From positions 1 to 17,829 of the forward strand of contig SMXR01000045.1 in assembly GCA_004356215.1 (NCBI GenBank): 17,829 nt of DNA, read 5' to 3'. A program made the position numbers and the translations under genes. This DNA comes from Alphaproteobacteria bacterium (GTDB lineage: Bacteria; Pseudomonadota; Alphaproteobacteria; Sphingomonadales; SMXR01). Below the pieces are notes generated by a model. It was not told the origin of the DNA. It saw only the letters and a program-made list of their open reading frames with translations, and did no database searches. This document shows, piece by piece, positions 8,077 through 15,259 of the stretch (its first letter is position 1; every line of letters begins with the position of its first letter).

Positions 8077-8412
8077 TTTAATTATTTTCCTTACAATTCC
8101 CGTGGGGGCTAATGGGCTCGCTTGCCGTAAACGGGTGTTTTATAACCTTCAAAATCAGGTCTGACCAGTCCCTTTCCTGCTTTTTGAGCAATGGAATTGT
8201 TGCCGAAAGGGCACAGCCTAATACAAGAAGCAATACCAATGAGGCAGTTTTGGGGCTGGCAGCCCTTGAAAAACGGCAACAGAATCCTGTATCTATGGAA
8301 ATAGACGCGATTTTATGCTACCAAAGCTAAAGGGATTCGTCTTTATTCTGGGGGAGTGGAAGACGGATTTACTTGGCATTGCGGGATATAGGCTAAAGAA
8401 ACACACAGAATA
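8077..8412. other. Divergent intergenic region, 336 bp, with a doubtful small ORF
   Basis: This gap separates two divergent genes for envelope proteins and should hold both promoters, but I could not fix a convincing -35/-10 pair for either. On the minus strand a frame is open from 8317 to the TAA at 8080-8078, just two bases before the DUF3576 ATG. From the first possible start (TTG at 8239) it would encode 53 residues: a hydrophobic stretch VLLLVLGCALSATIPLL followed by a charged tail KKQERDWSDLILKVIK. There is no ATG and no ribosome-binding site at the TTG, so I do not call it a gene. The plus-strand frame 8112-8330 has no protein-like features. No RNA gene was recognised. Confidence 0.5.
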
Positions 8413-9282
8413 ATGAAAGCGCCTTTAAAATATATCAGTCTGGCAGCGCTGGCAGCATTTGTTGCCTTTCCTGCCCAGGCCGAGGATTCACCGCGTTTTT
8501 CCGCTGAAGATTTCCTGAAGGAATGGAACGTTTTTCTGGATGAAGAAACGAAAGGCTCCAAAACTGACCAGGTCAAACCTGACTTTATATTTTTCAATAC
8601 TGATAGCTTGCCCGTCAATACCATAAATCTTAATGGCCAAAATGACATTCAAAGTCCGTTTACGCCACGCAAATCATCCCTGAGTTCGAGCCTTGAGAGT
8701 ATTGTGCTTCCAGGGGAAACCTGGTTGCTTAATACATTTACACCACGTTTTGCCACGGCCGTTGTCAGCTTTGGCATTGGCTCTGGGGGACTGGATTCGG
8801 AAGGCATCTCGAAGTTTGACATTTCTTTCACTTCCCAAATTTCAAACAGACAAACCAACGTATTTGGCGCAGTAAACAACGCCTATATCCTGGAAGCCCT
8901 AAGCCGCCAGGTTTATGATCTTGGCCTGAATATAGGGTATTCAAACTTCAACCTAGGGGCTAGCCTGCGCGGTGAAGAAGGCGCGTATTATGACGGAATT
9001 TCCGGCTACGATATTGGGCTGACCTATAACCGGCCAAGGTGGTCTACCAGCGTTCTTCTTGGCGAATACCGTCAGCTCAATAACAGGCTGCTTGGTTTGA
9101 ATACCGGTTTTTATGACGAAAGATTTTTTGCGCTTGAATTTGGCGCCGCCTATAACCTTGCGCCCTGGTTCAAATTTGTCGGCTCGTTCCGTTTTTATGA
9201 AGATGCCAACAGGTTGCTTATGAACCCCAATGGCATCACCACTTCCCAAATATTCTACCTCGGAACCAAGCTGAGGTTCTAA
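8413..9282 (+). CDS. Exported protein, probable outer-membrane beta-barrel, family not recognised
   Basis: The 289-residue product starts with a classical Sec signal peptide (MKAPLKYISLAALAAFVAFPAQA, probable cleavage before EDSPRF). After a non-barrel N-terminal part (about residues 24-105, with FSAEDFLKEWNVFLDEET), the rest is rich in alternating amphipathic strands. Examples are FATAVVSFGIGSGG, ISKFDISFTSQIS, YDLGLNIGYSNFNLGASL, GYDIGLTYNRPRWSTSVLLG, FFALEFGAAYNLAPWFKFVG and the end IFYLGTKLRF. A C-terminal phenylalanine after an amphipathic strand is the usual outer-membrane barrel signal. This suggests a small porin-like or structural barrel; the function is unknown. No good ribosome-binding site precedes the ATG. 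The stop overlaps the convergent ThiE-like gene by four bases. Confidence 0.8.
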   Translation: MKAPLKYISLAALAAFVAFPAQAEDSPRFSAEDFLKEWNVFLDEETKGSKTDQVKPDFIFFNTDSLPVNTINLNGQNDIQSPFTPRKSSLSSSLESIVLPGETWLLNTFTPRFATAVVSFGIGSGGLDSEGISKFDISFTSQISNRQTNVFGAVNNAYILEALSRQVYDLGLNIGYSNFNLGASLRGEEGAYYDGISGYDIGLTYNRPRWSTSVLLGEYRQLNNRLLGLNTGFYDERFFALEFGAAYNLAPWFKFVGSFRFYEDANRLLMNPNGITTSQIFYLGTKLRF

Positions 9283-9872
9283 CCCCTCTTTTCCATGAAA
9301 AGTGAAATACCGGCAACCCCGGCTAAATTGTCCATTGGCGGCAGCCTTTTCATTTTTTCTGCATTCATTCCCCCCAACGCGTAAAATGGCAAAGAAGAAT
9401 AAGCCGCTAACCGTTGCAGGCGGTGAATACCAAGTCCGGCTTTCTCGGGATGACTTTCAGTGTGAAATACCGGCGCCAGCAGAACCGCATCAGCACCAGA
9501 CAATTCTGCCCGTCTCAACGCACCAACATTGTGGGCCGAGGCGGTAATTATCCAATGTTTTTTAACCTGTCCAGCAAAACCAATGCGGGGCAGCAACCAT
9601 TCCGGAATATGAATACCGTCAGCGCCAACCCTACGGGCTAATCGGGCATCGCCTGCGACCAAAAACGTCAAACCCTTTTTCTGACAAAGGCCCGCTAACC
9701 TTAACGCAAGAGCTTCCCGGTTAGGGGCCTTGTAATCCCTGAAAATTACCGCACAATCCCCGGGCAAGTTTTTGATCACCTCGGCAGGGTTTGGACAGCG
9801 CTTTGCGTCGGTCATGAAAAATGCCCGGGGAAGGAAATTTCTGGCCCTGCGATGTTGGATTAAAAGTGCCAT
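9279..9872 (-). CDS. Thiamine phosphate synthase / TenI-like TIM-barrel protein
   Basis: The 197-residue product belongs to the ThiE/TenI superfamily. ThiE joins the thiamine pyrimidine and thiazole phosphates; TenI-type paralogues act as thiazole tautomerases or are uncharacterised. Seen motifs are VIFRDYKAP, VAGDARLARRVGADGIHIPE, ITASAHNVGALRRAELSGADAVLLAPVF with HTESHPEKAGLG, and FYALGGM. Compared with classical ThiE, the QxRxK and ND segments that bind pyrimidine and pyrophosphate are altered (VIFRDY, GD), so catalytic identity is uncertain. No other thiamine gene is in the window. The ATG at 9872 gives an N-terminus rich in Arg; the internal ATG giving MTDAKRCPNP (about residue 20) is an alternative start. 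It is divergent from the YggS gene with an 83-base gap. Confidence 0.82.
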   Translation of the reverse strand: MALLIQHRRARNFLPRAFFMTDAKRCPNPAEVIKNLPGDCAVIFRDYKAPNREALALRLAGLCQKKGLTFLVAGDARLARRVGADGIHIPEWLLPRIGFAGQVKKHWIITASAHNVGALRRAELSGADAVLLAPVFHTESHPEKAGLGIHRLQRLAAYSSLPFYALGGMNAEKMKRLPPMDNLAGVAGISLFMEKRG

Positions 9873-9955
9873 ATCTCTTTTTAAAAGAAACAGGTTTTCA
9901 AAGAAACACTGAAAAGCTTAAAAGGGAAAAGAACAATAATTGTTGGATGGTATCA

Positions 9956-10618
9956 ATGGCAGGTTCTATTAAAAAAAATCTGGAAATAATTCAGGAAAAA
10001 CTTTCGTTCGCGGCGTTAGCCGCCGGCCAGGAGACCCCACCCGAATTGATTGCTGTCAGCAAAGGTCACGGCCACGACTTAGCTAGGGAAGCGCTTACCG
10101 CCGGGCACAAAATTTTTGGCGAGAACCGGGTCCAGGAAGCGGCCTCGAAATGGCCCGGCCTGAAAGAAAAAAACTATGATATTGAATTGCACCTGATAGG
10201 CCCCCTCCAAACCAACAAGGTCAAGGGGGCGATAGAATTGTTCGATGTTATCCAAACGCTGGACCGGCCAAAACTGGCCCGTGCGCTTAAAAAGGAAATG
10301 GCGGCCTCGGGCAAGAAGGTGAGACTTTTCGTTCAGGTAAACACCGGCGAAGAGCCGCAAAAAGCGGGAGTTTCCCCGGCTGATTTGCCAGCTTTTCTTG
10401 AGGAATGCCAGGCCCTTGGTCTGGAGATTGAAGGCCTGATGTGCATTCCCCCGGTGGCCGAAGAAGCAGCCATGCATTTTGCCCTTTTGAAAAAACTGGG
10501 CGCCCGCCACGGCCTTAAAAAACTAAGCATGGGGATGAGCCAGGATTATGAAAAAGCCGCCGCCCTTGGCGCCACCCATGTCAGGGTTGGTACGGCTATC
10601 TTTGGCCCCCGCTCCTAG
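9956..10618 (+). CDS. yggS: YggS/PLPBP family pyridoxal phosphate homeostasis protein
   Basis: This cytoplasmic alanine-racemase-fold protein binds pyridoxal 5'-phosphate and influences vitamin B6 and amino-acid homeostasis; it is not known to be a catalytic enzyme. The 220-residue product shows the PLP lysine in LIAVSKGH (Lys36), GENRVQEA (55-62), HLIGPLQTNK (79-88), FVQVNTGEEPQKAG, GLMCIPP and the C-terminal LSMGMSQDYEKA and THVRVGTAIFGPR. I chose ATG 9956 because GGATGG lies 5-10 bases upstream and because the N-terminus then matches the family. The frame stays open further upstream to 9821, but that part overlaps the divergent ThiE-like gene and is not protein-like. The stop overlaps the convergent L,D-transpeptidase-like gene by four bases (CTAG). 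Confidence 0.95.
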   Translation: MAGSIKKNLEIIQEKLSFAALAAGQETPPELIAVSKGHGHDLAREALTAGHKIFGENRVQEAASKWPGLKEKNYDIELHLIGPLQTNKVKGAIELFDVIQTLDRPKLARALKKEMAASGKKVRLFVQVNTGEEPQKAGVSPADLPAFLEECQALGLEIEGLMCIPPVAEEAAMHFALLKKLGARHGLKKLSMGMSQDYEKAAALGATHVRVGTAIFGPRS

Positions 10619-11163
10619 GGCCTATGGTTATGGTGGATCCTGATCAGGGTCTCTTGGCTCAGGGCTTTCAAAATTTCCAGGAAATCTTTCTCTTCAAGCG
10701 CTACGCATCCCTCGGTTGGGGAAAAATTCTCTTTGGCGATATGAAAGAAAATTGCGCTGCCCTTCCCCGGAACCGCCGGCCGATCGTTATGGCTGATGGT
10801 CAGGATTAAATCGTAAACATGATCATCGCGCCAAAGGGTTTCACACCGGGCAGCATGTGGCAGGGCAACCAAGCGGTTATAATCCGGGCTTGCTGGATCA
10901 TCACACCAGCCGCTTTTGGGTGTAAGCGGCGCTTGGCATAAGGGGCAGTCGATATTTGTTATTCGGTCGGGCCGGAACAACAGCCGTTTTGGAAAGAAGA
11001 GCCCTGAAGGGGTTGAATGATCACCTTCGGACTTAAGTGATCCCGGCCTGATACCAGCTTTACCGAGGGCGCAGGGGTAGGATTTGCCGCGGAATTGAAC
11101 CAACCCGCCCGGCTCTGGGCCAGGGTTTGGAAAAACCCGTAATATGTGTTCAGTATTTTTCAC
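10615..11163 (-). CDS. L,D-transpeptidase-like (YkuD-fold) protein without a visible signal peptide
   Basis: The product of about 182 residues carries the YkuD signature in its C-terminal third: ISHNDRPAVPGKGSAIFFHIA then SPTEGCVALEEKDF. His141 and Cys153 are the likely catalytic pair (numbered from the GTG start). L,D-transpeptidases cross-link peptidoglycan or attach lipoproteins to it in the periplasm. SGWCDDPASPDYNRLV fits, from memory, a YafK/YkuD-like subgroup common in proteobacteria. The N-terminus (KNTEHILRVFPNPG) has no hydrophobic signal, which is odd for a periplasmic enzyme. A CPLC pair in the middle is also unusual. I chose GTG at 11163 because GGGAG lies six bases upstream; TTG at 11169 is the alternative. 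It is divergent from the response regulator, with about 127 bases between. Confidence 0.85.
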   Translation of the reverse strand: MKNTEHILRVFPNPGPEPGGLVQFRGKSYPCALGKAGIRPGSLKSEGDHSTPSGLFFPKRLLFRPDRITNIDCPLCQAPLTPKSGWCDDPASPDYNRLVALPHAARCETLWRDDHVYDLILTISHNDRPAVPGKGSAIFFHIAKENFSPTEGCVALEEKDFLEILKALSQETLIRIHHNHRP

Positions 11164-11290
11164 CGGCAACTCCCATCAGGGTGCAAAAGTTTCCCTTCCT
11201 CCGAAAGAGCTTCATATTTTACGCCGCCGGTGTTAAATCTTTTCCCCTGGCCACCAGTTAGGCATCAAATAAAATAAAGAACAAGGCTTC

Positions 11291-11986
11291 ATGAGCGCAC
11301 CAAAAAAAATACTTATTGTCGATGATGACAAGGATTTGCGGGAATCCCTAAAAGAACAATTCTGGCTCCATGAAGAATACCCTGCCGATTTGGCCAGCAC
11401 CGGGACAGAAGGCCTCAAGCTTCTGGAGGCCAATAAATATGATGTCATAATCCTGGATGTCGGCTTGCCGGATATTGATGGCCGTGAGGTCTGTAAAAAA
11501 ATCAGGCGCATGGGTATAAAGGTCCCGATTTTAATGCTGACCGGCGCGGACACTGAAGCTGATACAATTCTTGGTCTGGATTCAGGCGCCAATGATTATA
11601 TCACCAAGCCATTTCGTTTCGGCATACTGTTGGCCCGCATTCGTGCCCATTTGCGCCAACACGACCAAAGTGAAGATGCGACCTTTACTATTGGGCCTTA
11701 TACATTTCAACCGGGTGCAAAGCTTTTGATCAAGCTCGAGACCGATTATAAAATCCGTTTGACGGAAAAAGAAACGTCTATTTTGAAGCACCTTCTCAAA
11801 GCCAAGGAGAAACCTGTGGGCCGGGAAGAACTTTTGAACGAAGTCTGGGGATATAACGCCGCGGTAACAACCCACACCCTGGAAACCCATGTTTACCGGT
11901 TGCGCCAAAAAATTGAGGAACACCCATCGCAAGCAAAACTTCTTTTAACCGAGCCGGGGGGCTACCGGCTGGCGGCTGGGGGTTAG
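11291..11986 (+). CDS. OmpR/PhoB-type response regulator, no adjacent kinase
   Basis: The 231-residue product is a two-domain transcription factor. The receiver domain (about 5-118) has the acidic pocket DDD (11-13), phospho-acceptor Asp56 in DVIILDVGLPDIDG, Thr84 in LMLTGAD and Lys106 in NDYITKPF. A winged-helix DNA-binding domain follows (about 130-229), with RLTEKETSILKHLLKAK, EELLNEVWGYN and THTLETHVYRLRQKIE. All residues needed for phosphorelay are present. AAGG at 11283-11286 precedes the ATG. No histidine kinase gene is in the window, so it is an orphan by position; its targets cannot be read from the sequence. The 3' end enters a 9-bp tandem repeat shared with the end of lolA. Confidence 0.95.
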   Translation: MSAPKKILIVDDDKDLRESLKEQFWLHEEYPADLASTGTEGLKLLEANKYDVIILDVGLPDIDGREVCKKIRRMGIKVPILMLTGADTEADTILGLDSGANDYITKPFRFGILLARIRAHLRQHDQSEDATFTIGPYTFQPGAKLLIKLETDYKIRLTEKETSILKHLLKAKEKPVGREELLNEVWGYNAAVTTHTLETHVYRLRQKIEEHPSQAKLLLTEPGGYRLAAGG

Positions 11987-12018
11987 CGCCTTTAGCGCCT
12001 TTAGCGTCTTTAGCGTCT
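11983..12018. repeat. Four 9-bp tandem repeats joining two convergent gene ends
   Basis: Units TTAGCGCCT (11983, 11992) and TTAGCGTCT (12001, 12010) follow head to tail; the two types differ by one base. The array covers the stop of the response regulator (TAG 11984-11986), the whole gap, and the stop of lolA (complement of TTA 12010-12012). Because the unit is a multiple of three, each copy holds a TAG in the response-regulator frame and, on the other strand, a TAA in the lolA frame. Each gene therefore has four in-frame stops in series. Confidence 0.92.
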
Positions 12019-12720
12019 GCGGCGACGCTCAAAACGCTGGGTACGCGGGTCATCAAATTCCCATAGTTCATCATCAAGGGGGATATTCATTTCGCGCTCC
12101 CCTAGGTTAATAGTGGTCAAAGCTCCCTGGGCATCAACCACTTCCCAGCCAATAAGCTTTATAGGGGCATCATCTATTCTATTGTCCCTGGAAAAAATCA
12201 TCGTCAATGTACCTTGCTCAGGTTTGGCCGGGTCGGTTGTGCTGACGGCTACCAGGGTGGTGGTATCAACTGATGGTAGGGTATAAAGCATGGCATTTTC
12301 GCCCAAGGAAATTTCAGCCTCTAACAAACGAGCCAACGGAGTTTCATTAACCGGCCAACGGGTTATCTGGTCAATTTCATAATCAATAAAGCTGACGATG
12401 TTGCCATTACTGACAATCAGGACCGGGTTGTCACCGGCATATTCAAATCGAACCCTGCCAGGCCGTTGCAAATAAAACGTGCCACTGGAAAGGCTGCTGT
12501 CCGGGGCAATCTGGACAAATTCGGCGCGCATGGTCTGGATACTGTTGAGGTAATATTCTATTTGTGGCAGAGAGATCGCGCTCGACGGCTCAAGCGCAAC
12601 ATCGATAGTCTCAAGCGGCGGAGGCGCCAGGTCTTCCTGGGACATTCCTGTTTGCGGGCCTGCCAAAGCCAAAAAAAGGCAGGATATCAGGCTGGGGATG
12701 AATAAGTGCTGTCGCTTCAT
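12010..12720 (-). CDS. lolA: LolA-family outer-membrane lipoprotein carrier protein
   Basis: LolA carries lipoproteins across the periplasm from the LolCDE complex to the outer membrane. The 236-residue product has an N-terminal signal peptide (MKRQHLFIPSLISCLFLALA) and a proline-rich mature start. The LolA-like half-barrel follows: ALPQIEYY-like ISLPQIEYYLNSIQTMRAEFVQ, SSGTFYLQRPGRVRFEYAGDNP, VLIVSNGNIVSFIDYEIDQITRWPV and TPLARLLE. This is the commonest alphaproteobacterial form, often annotated simply as outer membrane lipoprotein carrier protein. The C-terminus ends in an unusual arginine run (RFERRRRR) right at the tandem repeat. It lies 68 bases downstream of ftsK on the same strand and is probably co-transcribed. 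A weak GAGA precedes the ATG. Confidence 0.9.
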   Translation of the reverse strand: MKRQHLFIPSLISCLFLALAGPQTGMSQEDLAPPPLETIDVALEPSSAISLPQIEYYLNSIQTMRAEFVQIAPDSSLSSGTFYLQRPGRVRFEYAGDNPVLIVSNGNIVSFIDYEIDQITRWPVNETPLARLLEAEISLGENAMLYTLPSVDTTTLVAVSTTDPAKPEQGTLTMIFSRDNRIDDAPIKLIGWEVVDAQGALTTINLGEREMNIPLDDELWEFDDPRTQRFERRRRR

Positions 12721-12788
12721 AATTGTCTCATAACTTTTTTTCAGGTTCAGAATAAGGCAGGTCAGGTGAATTTCCGGTGAATGGGGCC

Positions 12789-15101
12789 TTAATCTTCAGG
12801 CAACAAAACCTCACGACGGCCCTTGTGGTTTGGCGCACTGACAATGCCCTGGTCTTCCATCCGCTCAATCAATGTTGCTGCCCGGTTATAGCCAATGGAA
12901 AGCCGTCGCTGAATATAGCTGGTTGAGGCCTTGCGATCGCGCCGGATAATTTCTACCGCTTGTTGATAAAGGTCATCCCCACCTTTGGTGCTGCCGGGGA
13001 TAAAGGGCGAATCAAATCCGCCAACCGGCTCTTCGGTGACATCATATAAATAATCCGGCCGGCCCTGGCGCTTTAAAACCGATACCACTTTCTCGACCTC
13101 CTGATCACTGACAAAGGGCCCGTGAACCCGTTTGATGCGCCCGCTACCAGACATGAAAAGCATATCCCCCTGGCCCAGCAGTTGCTCTGCGCCTTGCTCG
13201 CCCAGGATTGTCCGGCTGTCTATTTTTGATGTCACCTGGAAAGCGATGCGGGTCGGGAAATTGGCTTTTATAGTGCCTGTGATAACATCAACCGAGGGCC
13301 GTTGGGTTGCCATAATCAGGTGGATGCCGGCGGCCCGGGCCATTTGTGCCAGGCGTTGGACGATGGCTTCAACATCCTTGCCGGCAACCAGCATCAGATC
13401 GGCCATTTCATCGATGACAATAACAATCAAGGGGAACGGTTTTAAATCAAACTCCTGCATTTCATACAGGGGATCACCGGTTTCCTTGTCAAACCCGGTT
13501 TGCACCTGGCGCTTGATAGTTTTGCCCTTTTTAATCGCTTCATTGACGGCCCGGTTATAGGCACTGAGGCTTCTGACGCCCAGTTTTGACATGGCGCGAT
13601 AGCGCTCTTCCATTTCCCTGACCGCCCATTTCAGAGCGACTACCGCCTTTTTAGCCTCGGTCACCACCGGGGTTAGAAGGTGGGGAATCCCGTCATAAAC
13701 CGACAGCTCGAGCATTTTGGGGTCGACCATGATAAATTTGCATTCATTCGGGGTAAGCCTGTAAAGCAGCGACAGGATCATGACATTCAGCCCAACCGAC
13801 TTGCCCGCCCCGGTAGTTCCGGCCACCAGCAGATGGGGCATTTTTGACAGGTCGACGATCACCGGGCTGCCGCTTATGTTCATGCCAAGGGCAAGTGCTA
13901 AAGGTGATTTGTTGCTTTCAAAATCGGCCGAGGCAAGCAGCTCACGCAAATAAACCGTCTTCCTGTTTAGATTGGGCAATTCAATACCGATAACATTACG
14001 CCCGGGCACAATCGCAATACGGGCTGAAATGGCGCTCATCGAACGGGCGATGTCATCGGCCAGGCTGATCACCCGGGCTGATTTGGTTCCCGGCGCGGGC
14101 TCAAGCTCGTAAAGGGTTACCACTGGCCCGGGCCAGACCTTGATGATTTCCCCCTGGATGCCGAAATCTTCAAGAACGCTTTCCAAAAGCCGGGCGTTTT
14201 GTTCAAGCGCGGTTTTGTCGACCCTTTCCATAGTGCTCTTGGCGGGGGCCGGGGCCAACAGATCCAACGTTGGAAGAACGAAATTTTTACGCTCGCCAAA
14301 GTCCATGTCGCTTTGGCGTTCGCGAACCCGGCGTTCACCAAGTTTTGGCTTCGCCGGGGTTTGGATTTCTTTATGTCGTTGGGAAATGTTTCCGATGACG
14401 GGGTCGCGCCGTTTCCCGCTTTTCCGAGTTAGGGAAGGGTCTTTTTTTGAGAAAACAAGAGTGTAAAGTTTTGTAACAAAATTGATGATCCCACGAAGGG
14501 TTTCAATAAACCCGGTTTTGGCGCCACGGCCAAGCGCCCACCATTCCCCGCGATCAAGGCCAAGGGAGTAGACCAAAGGGGCCAGGCCCAACAACGCCCA
14601 AACCAGAAAAATCCAGAAATATCCCGGAAAAATAAAATCCGGGGCATAGGTATATAGACCACTCAGGCGATTTGTAACGGCATCCCCTAAGAGGCCCCCT
14701 GCGCCGGGACTGTAGGCCGAAAGTGCAAGGGCCCAGATTGTTACCGAAACCGGCACGGTGCCAAGGCACCCCCAGAAATTTTTTAAACCCTTTAGAACCC
14801 CGATACGCCACGCCCAGGTCGCCAACGGCAAAATAAAAGCCAGGCTGGCATAACGCAGTGTTTGCATCAAAATATCGGCGGCATAGGCGCCGGGGTATCC
14901 CAGCCAGTTTTCCGGTGCCGCGGCCCCACCAGAAATAGGCCCGGGGTCTTTGGGGTGATAATCAAAAAGCGCCAAAACCAGCAATATAAAGAGCAAGAAC
15001 AACCCGCCACCAATCAGCCGGTGGTTCATCCGCACCAGCGATGCCTTTGCTTTTTCTGGCAAAAGGGGTGATTTTTTAGGGGTTTGAATGCGTCTTGCCA
15101 C
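12789..15101 (-). CDS. ftsK: FtsK/SpoIIIE-type DNA translocase
   Basis: FtsK anchors at the division septum and pumps chromosomal DNA so that dif recombination and segregation finish before division. The 770-residue protein has an N-terminal membrane domain with about four to five hydrophobic segments (roughly residues 28-46, 76-98, 115-130, 160-181). A short basic linker follows (about 218-275), then the motor: alpha/beta domain, Walker A GTTGAGKS (428-435), Walker B IVIDEMADL (561-569) and MATQRPSVDVITG. The C-terminal gamma winged-helix (about 709-770, RKASTSYIQRRLSIGYNRAA) reads orienting DNA sequences. The linker is far shorter than in E. coli FtsK, giving a SpoIIIE-like size. The ATG at 15101 is divergent from the ubiH-type gene; lolA follows downstream. 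Confidence 0.97.
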   Translation of the reverse strand: MARRIQTPKKSPLLPEKAKASLVRMNHRLIGGGLFLLFILLVLALFDYHPKDPGPISGGAAAPENWLGYPGAYAADILMQTLRYASLAFILPLATWAWRIGVLKGLKNFWGCLGTVPVSVTIWALALSAYSPGAGGLLGDAVTNRLSGLYTYAPDFIFPGYFWIFLVWALLGLAPLVYSLGLDRGEWWALGRGAKTGFIETLRGIINFVTKLYTLVFSKKDPSLTRKSGKRRDPVIGNISQRHKEIQTPAKPKLGERRVRERQSDMDFGERKNFVLPTLDLLAPAPAKSTMERVDKTALEQNARLLESVLEDFGIQGEIIKVWPGPVVTLYELEPAPGTKSARVISLADDIARSMSAISARIAIVPGRNVIGIELPNLNRKTVYLRELLASADFESNKSPLALALGMNISGSPVIVDLSKMPHLLVAGTTGAGKSVGLNVMILSLLYRLTPNECKFIMVDPKMLELSVYDGIPHLLTPVVTEAKKAVVALKWAVREMEERYRAMSKLGVRSLSAYNRAVNEAIKKGKTIKRQVQTGFDKETGDPLYEMQEFDLKPFPLIVIVIDEMADLMLVAGKDVEAIVQRLAQMARAAGIHLIMATQRPSVDVITGTIKANFPTRIAFQVTSKIDSRTILGEQGAEQLLGQGDMLFMSGSGRIKRVHGPFVSDQEVEKVVSVLKRQGRPDYLYDVTEEPVGGFDSPFIPGSTKGGDDLYQQAVEIIRRDRKASTSYIQRRLSIGYNRAATLIERMEDQGIVSAPNHKGRREVLLPED

Positions 15102-15259
15102 GGGGTCCTCTTTTAAATTCCAATCGCGACCTCAGGTTAATCGAAACGCCAGACTAAATGAAAGAGATTTCGCTGCCAACGATTAAGATTACTGACGCGG
15201 TCAACGAAAATTTCCTAAGGGGGTGTACGGCCCCGCCCTTTAGGCGATATGTAAGGGCC

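Noticed and set aside
8112..8330. Plus-strand 72-codon frame in the gap before the barrel gene
   Set aside because: No ribosome-binding site, no hydrophobic or domain pattern, and it is not coupled to the next gene.
8368..8396. Possible promoter boxes (TTGGCA and TATAGG) before the barrel gene
   Set aside because: The spacing between the two boxes is about 8 bases, far too short for a sigma-70 promoter.
9821..9955. In-frame N-terminal extension of the YggS gene
   Set aside because: It overlaps the divergent ThiE-like gene, has no ribosome-binding site and lies outside the usual family length.
15158..15259. In-frame N-terminal extension of the UbiH-type gene
   Set aside because: The 34 extra residues do not resemble the family start and ATG 15158 has no ribosome-binding site, while ATG 15260 has TAAGGG just upstream.
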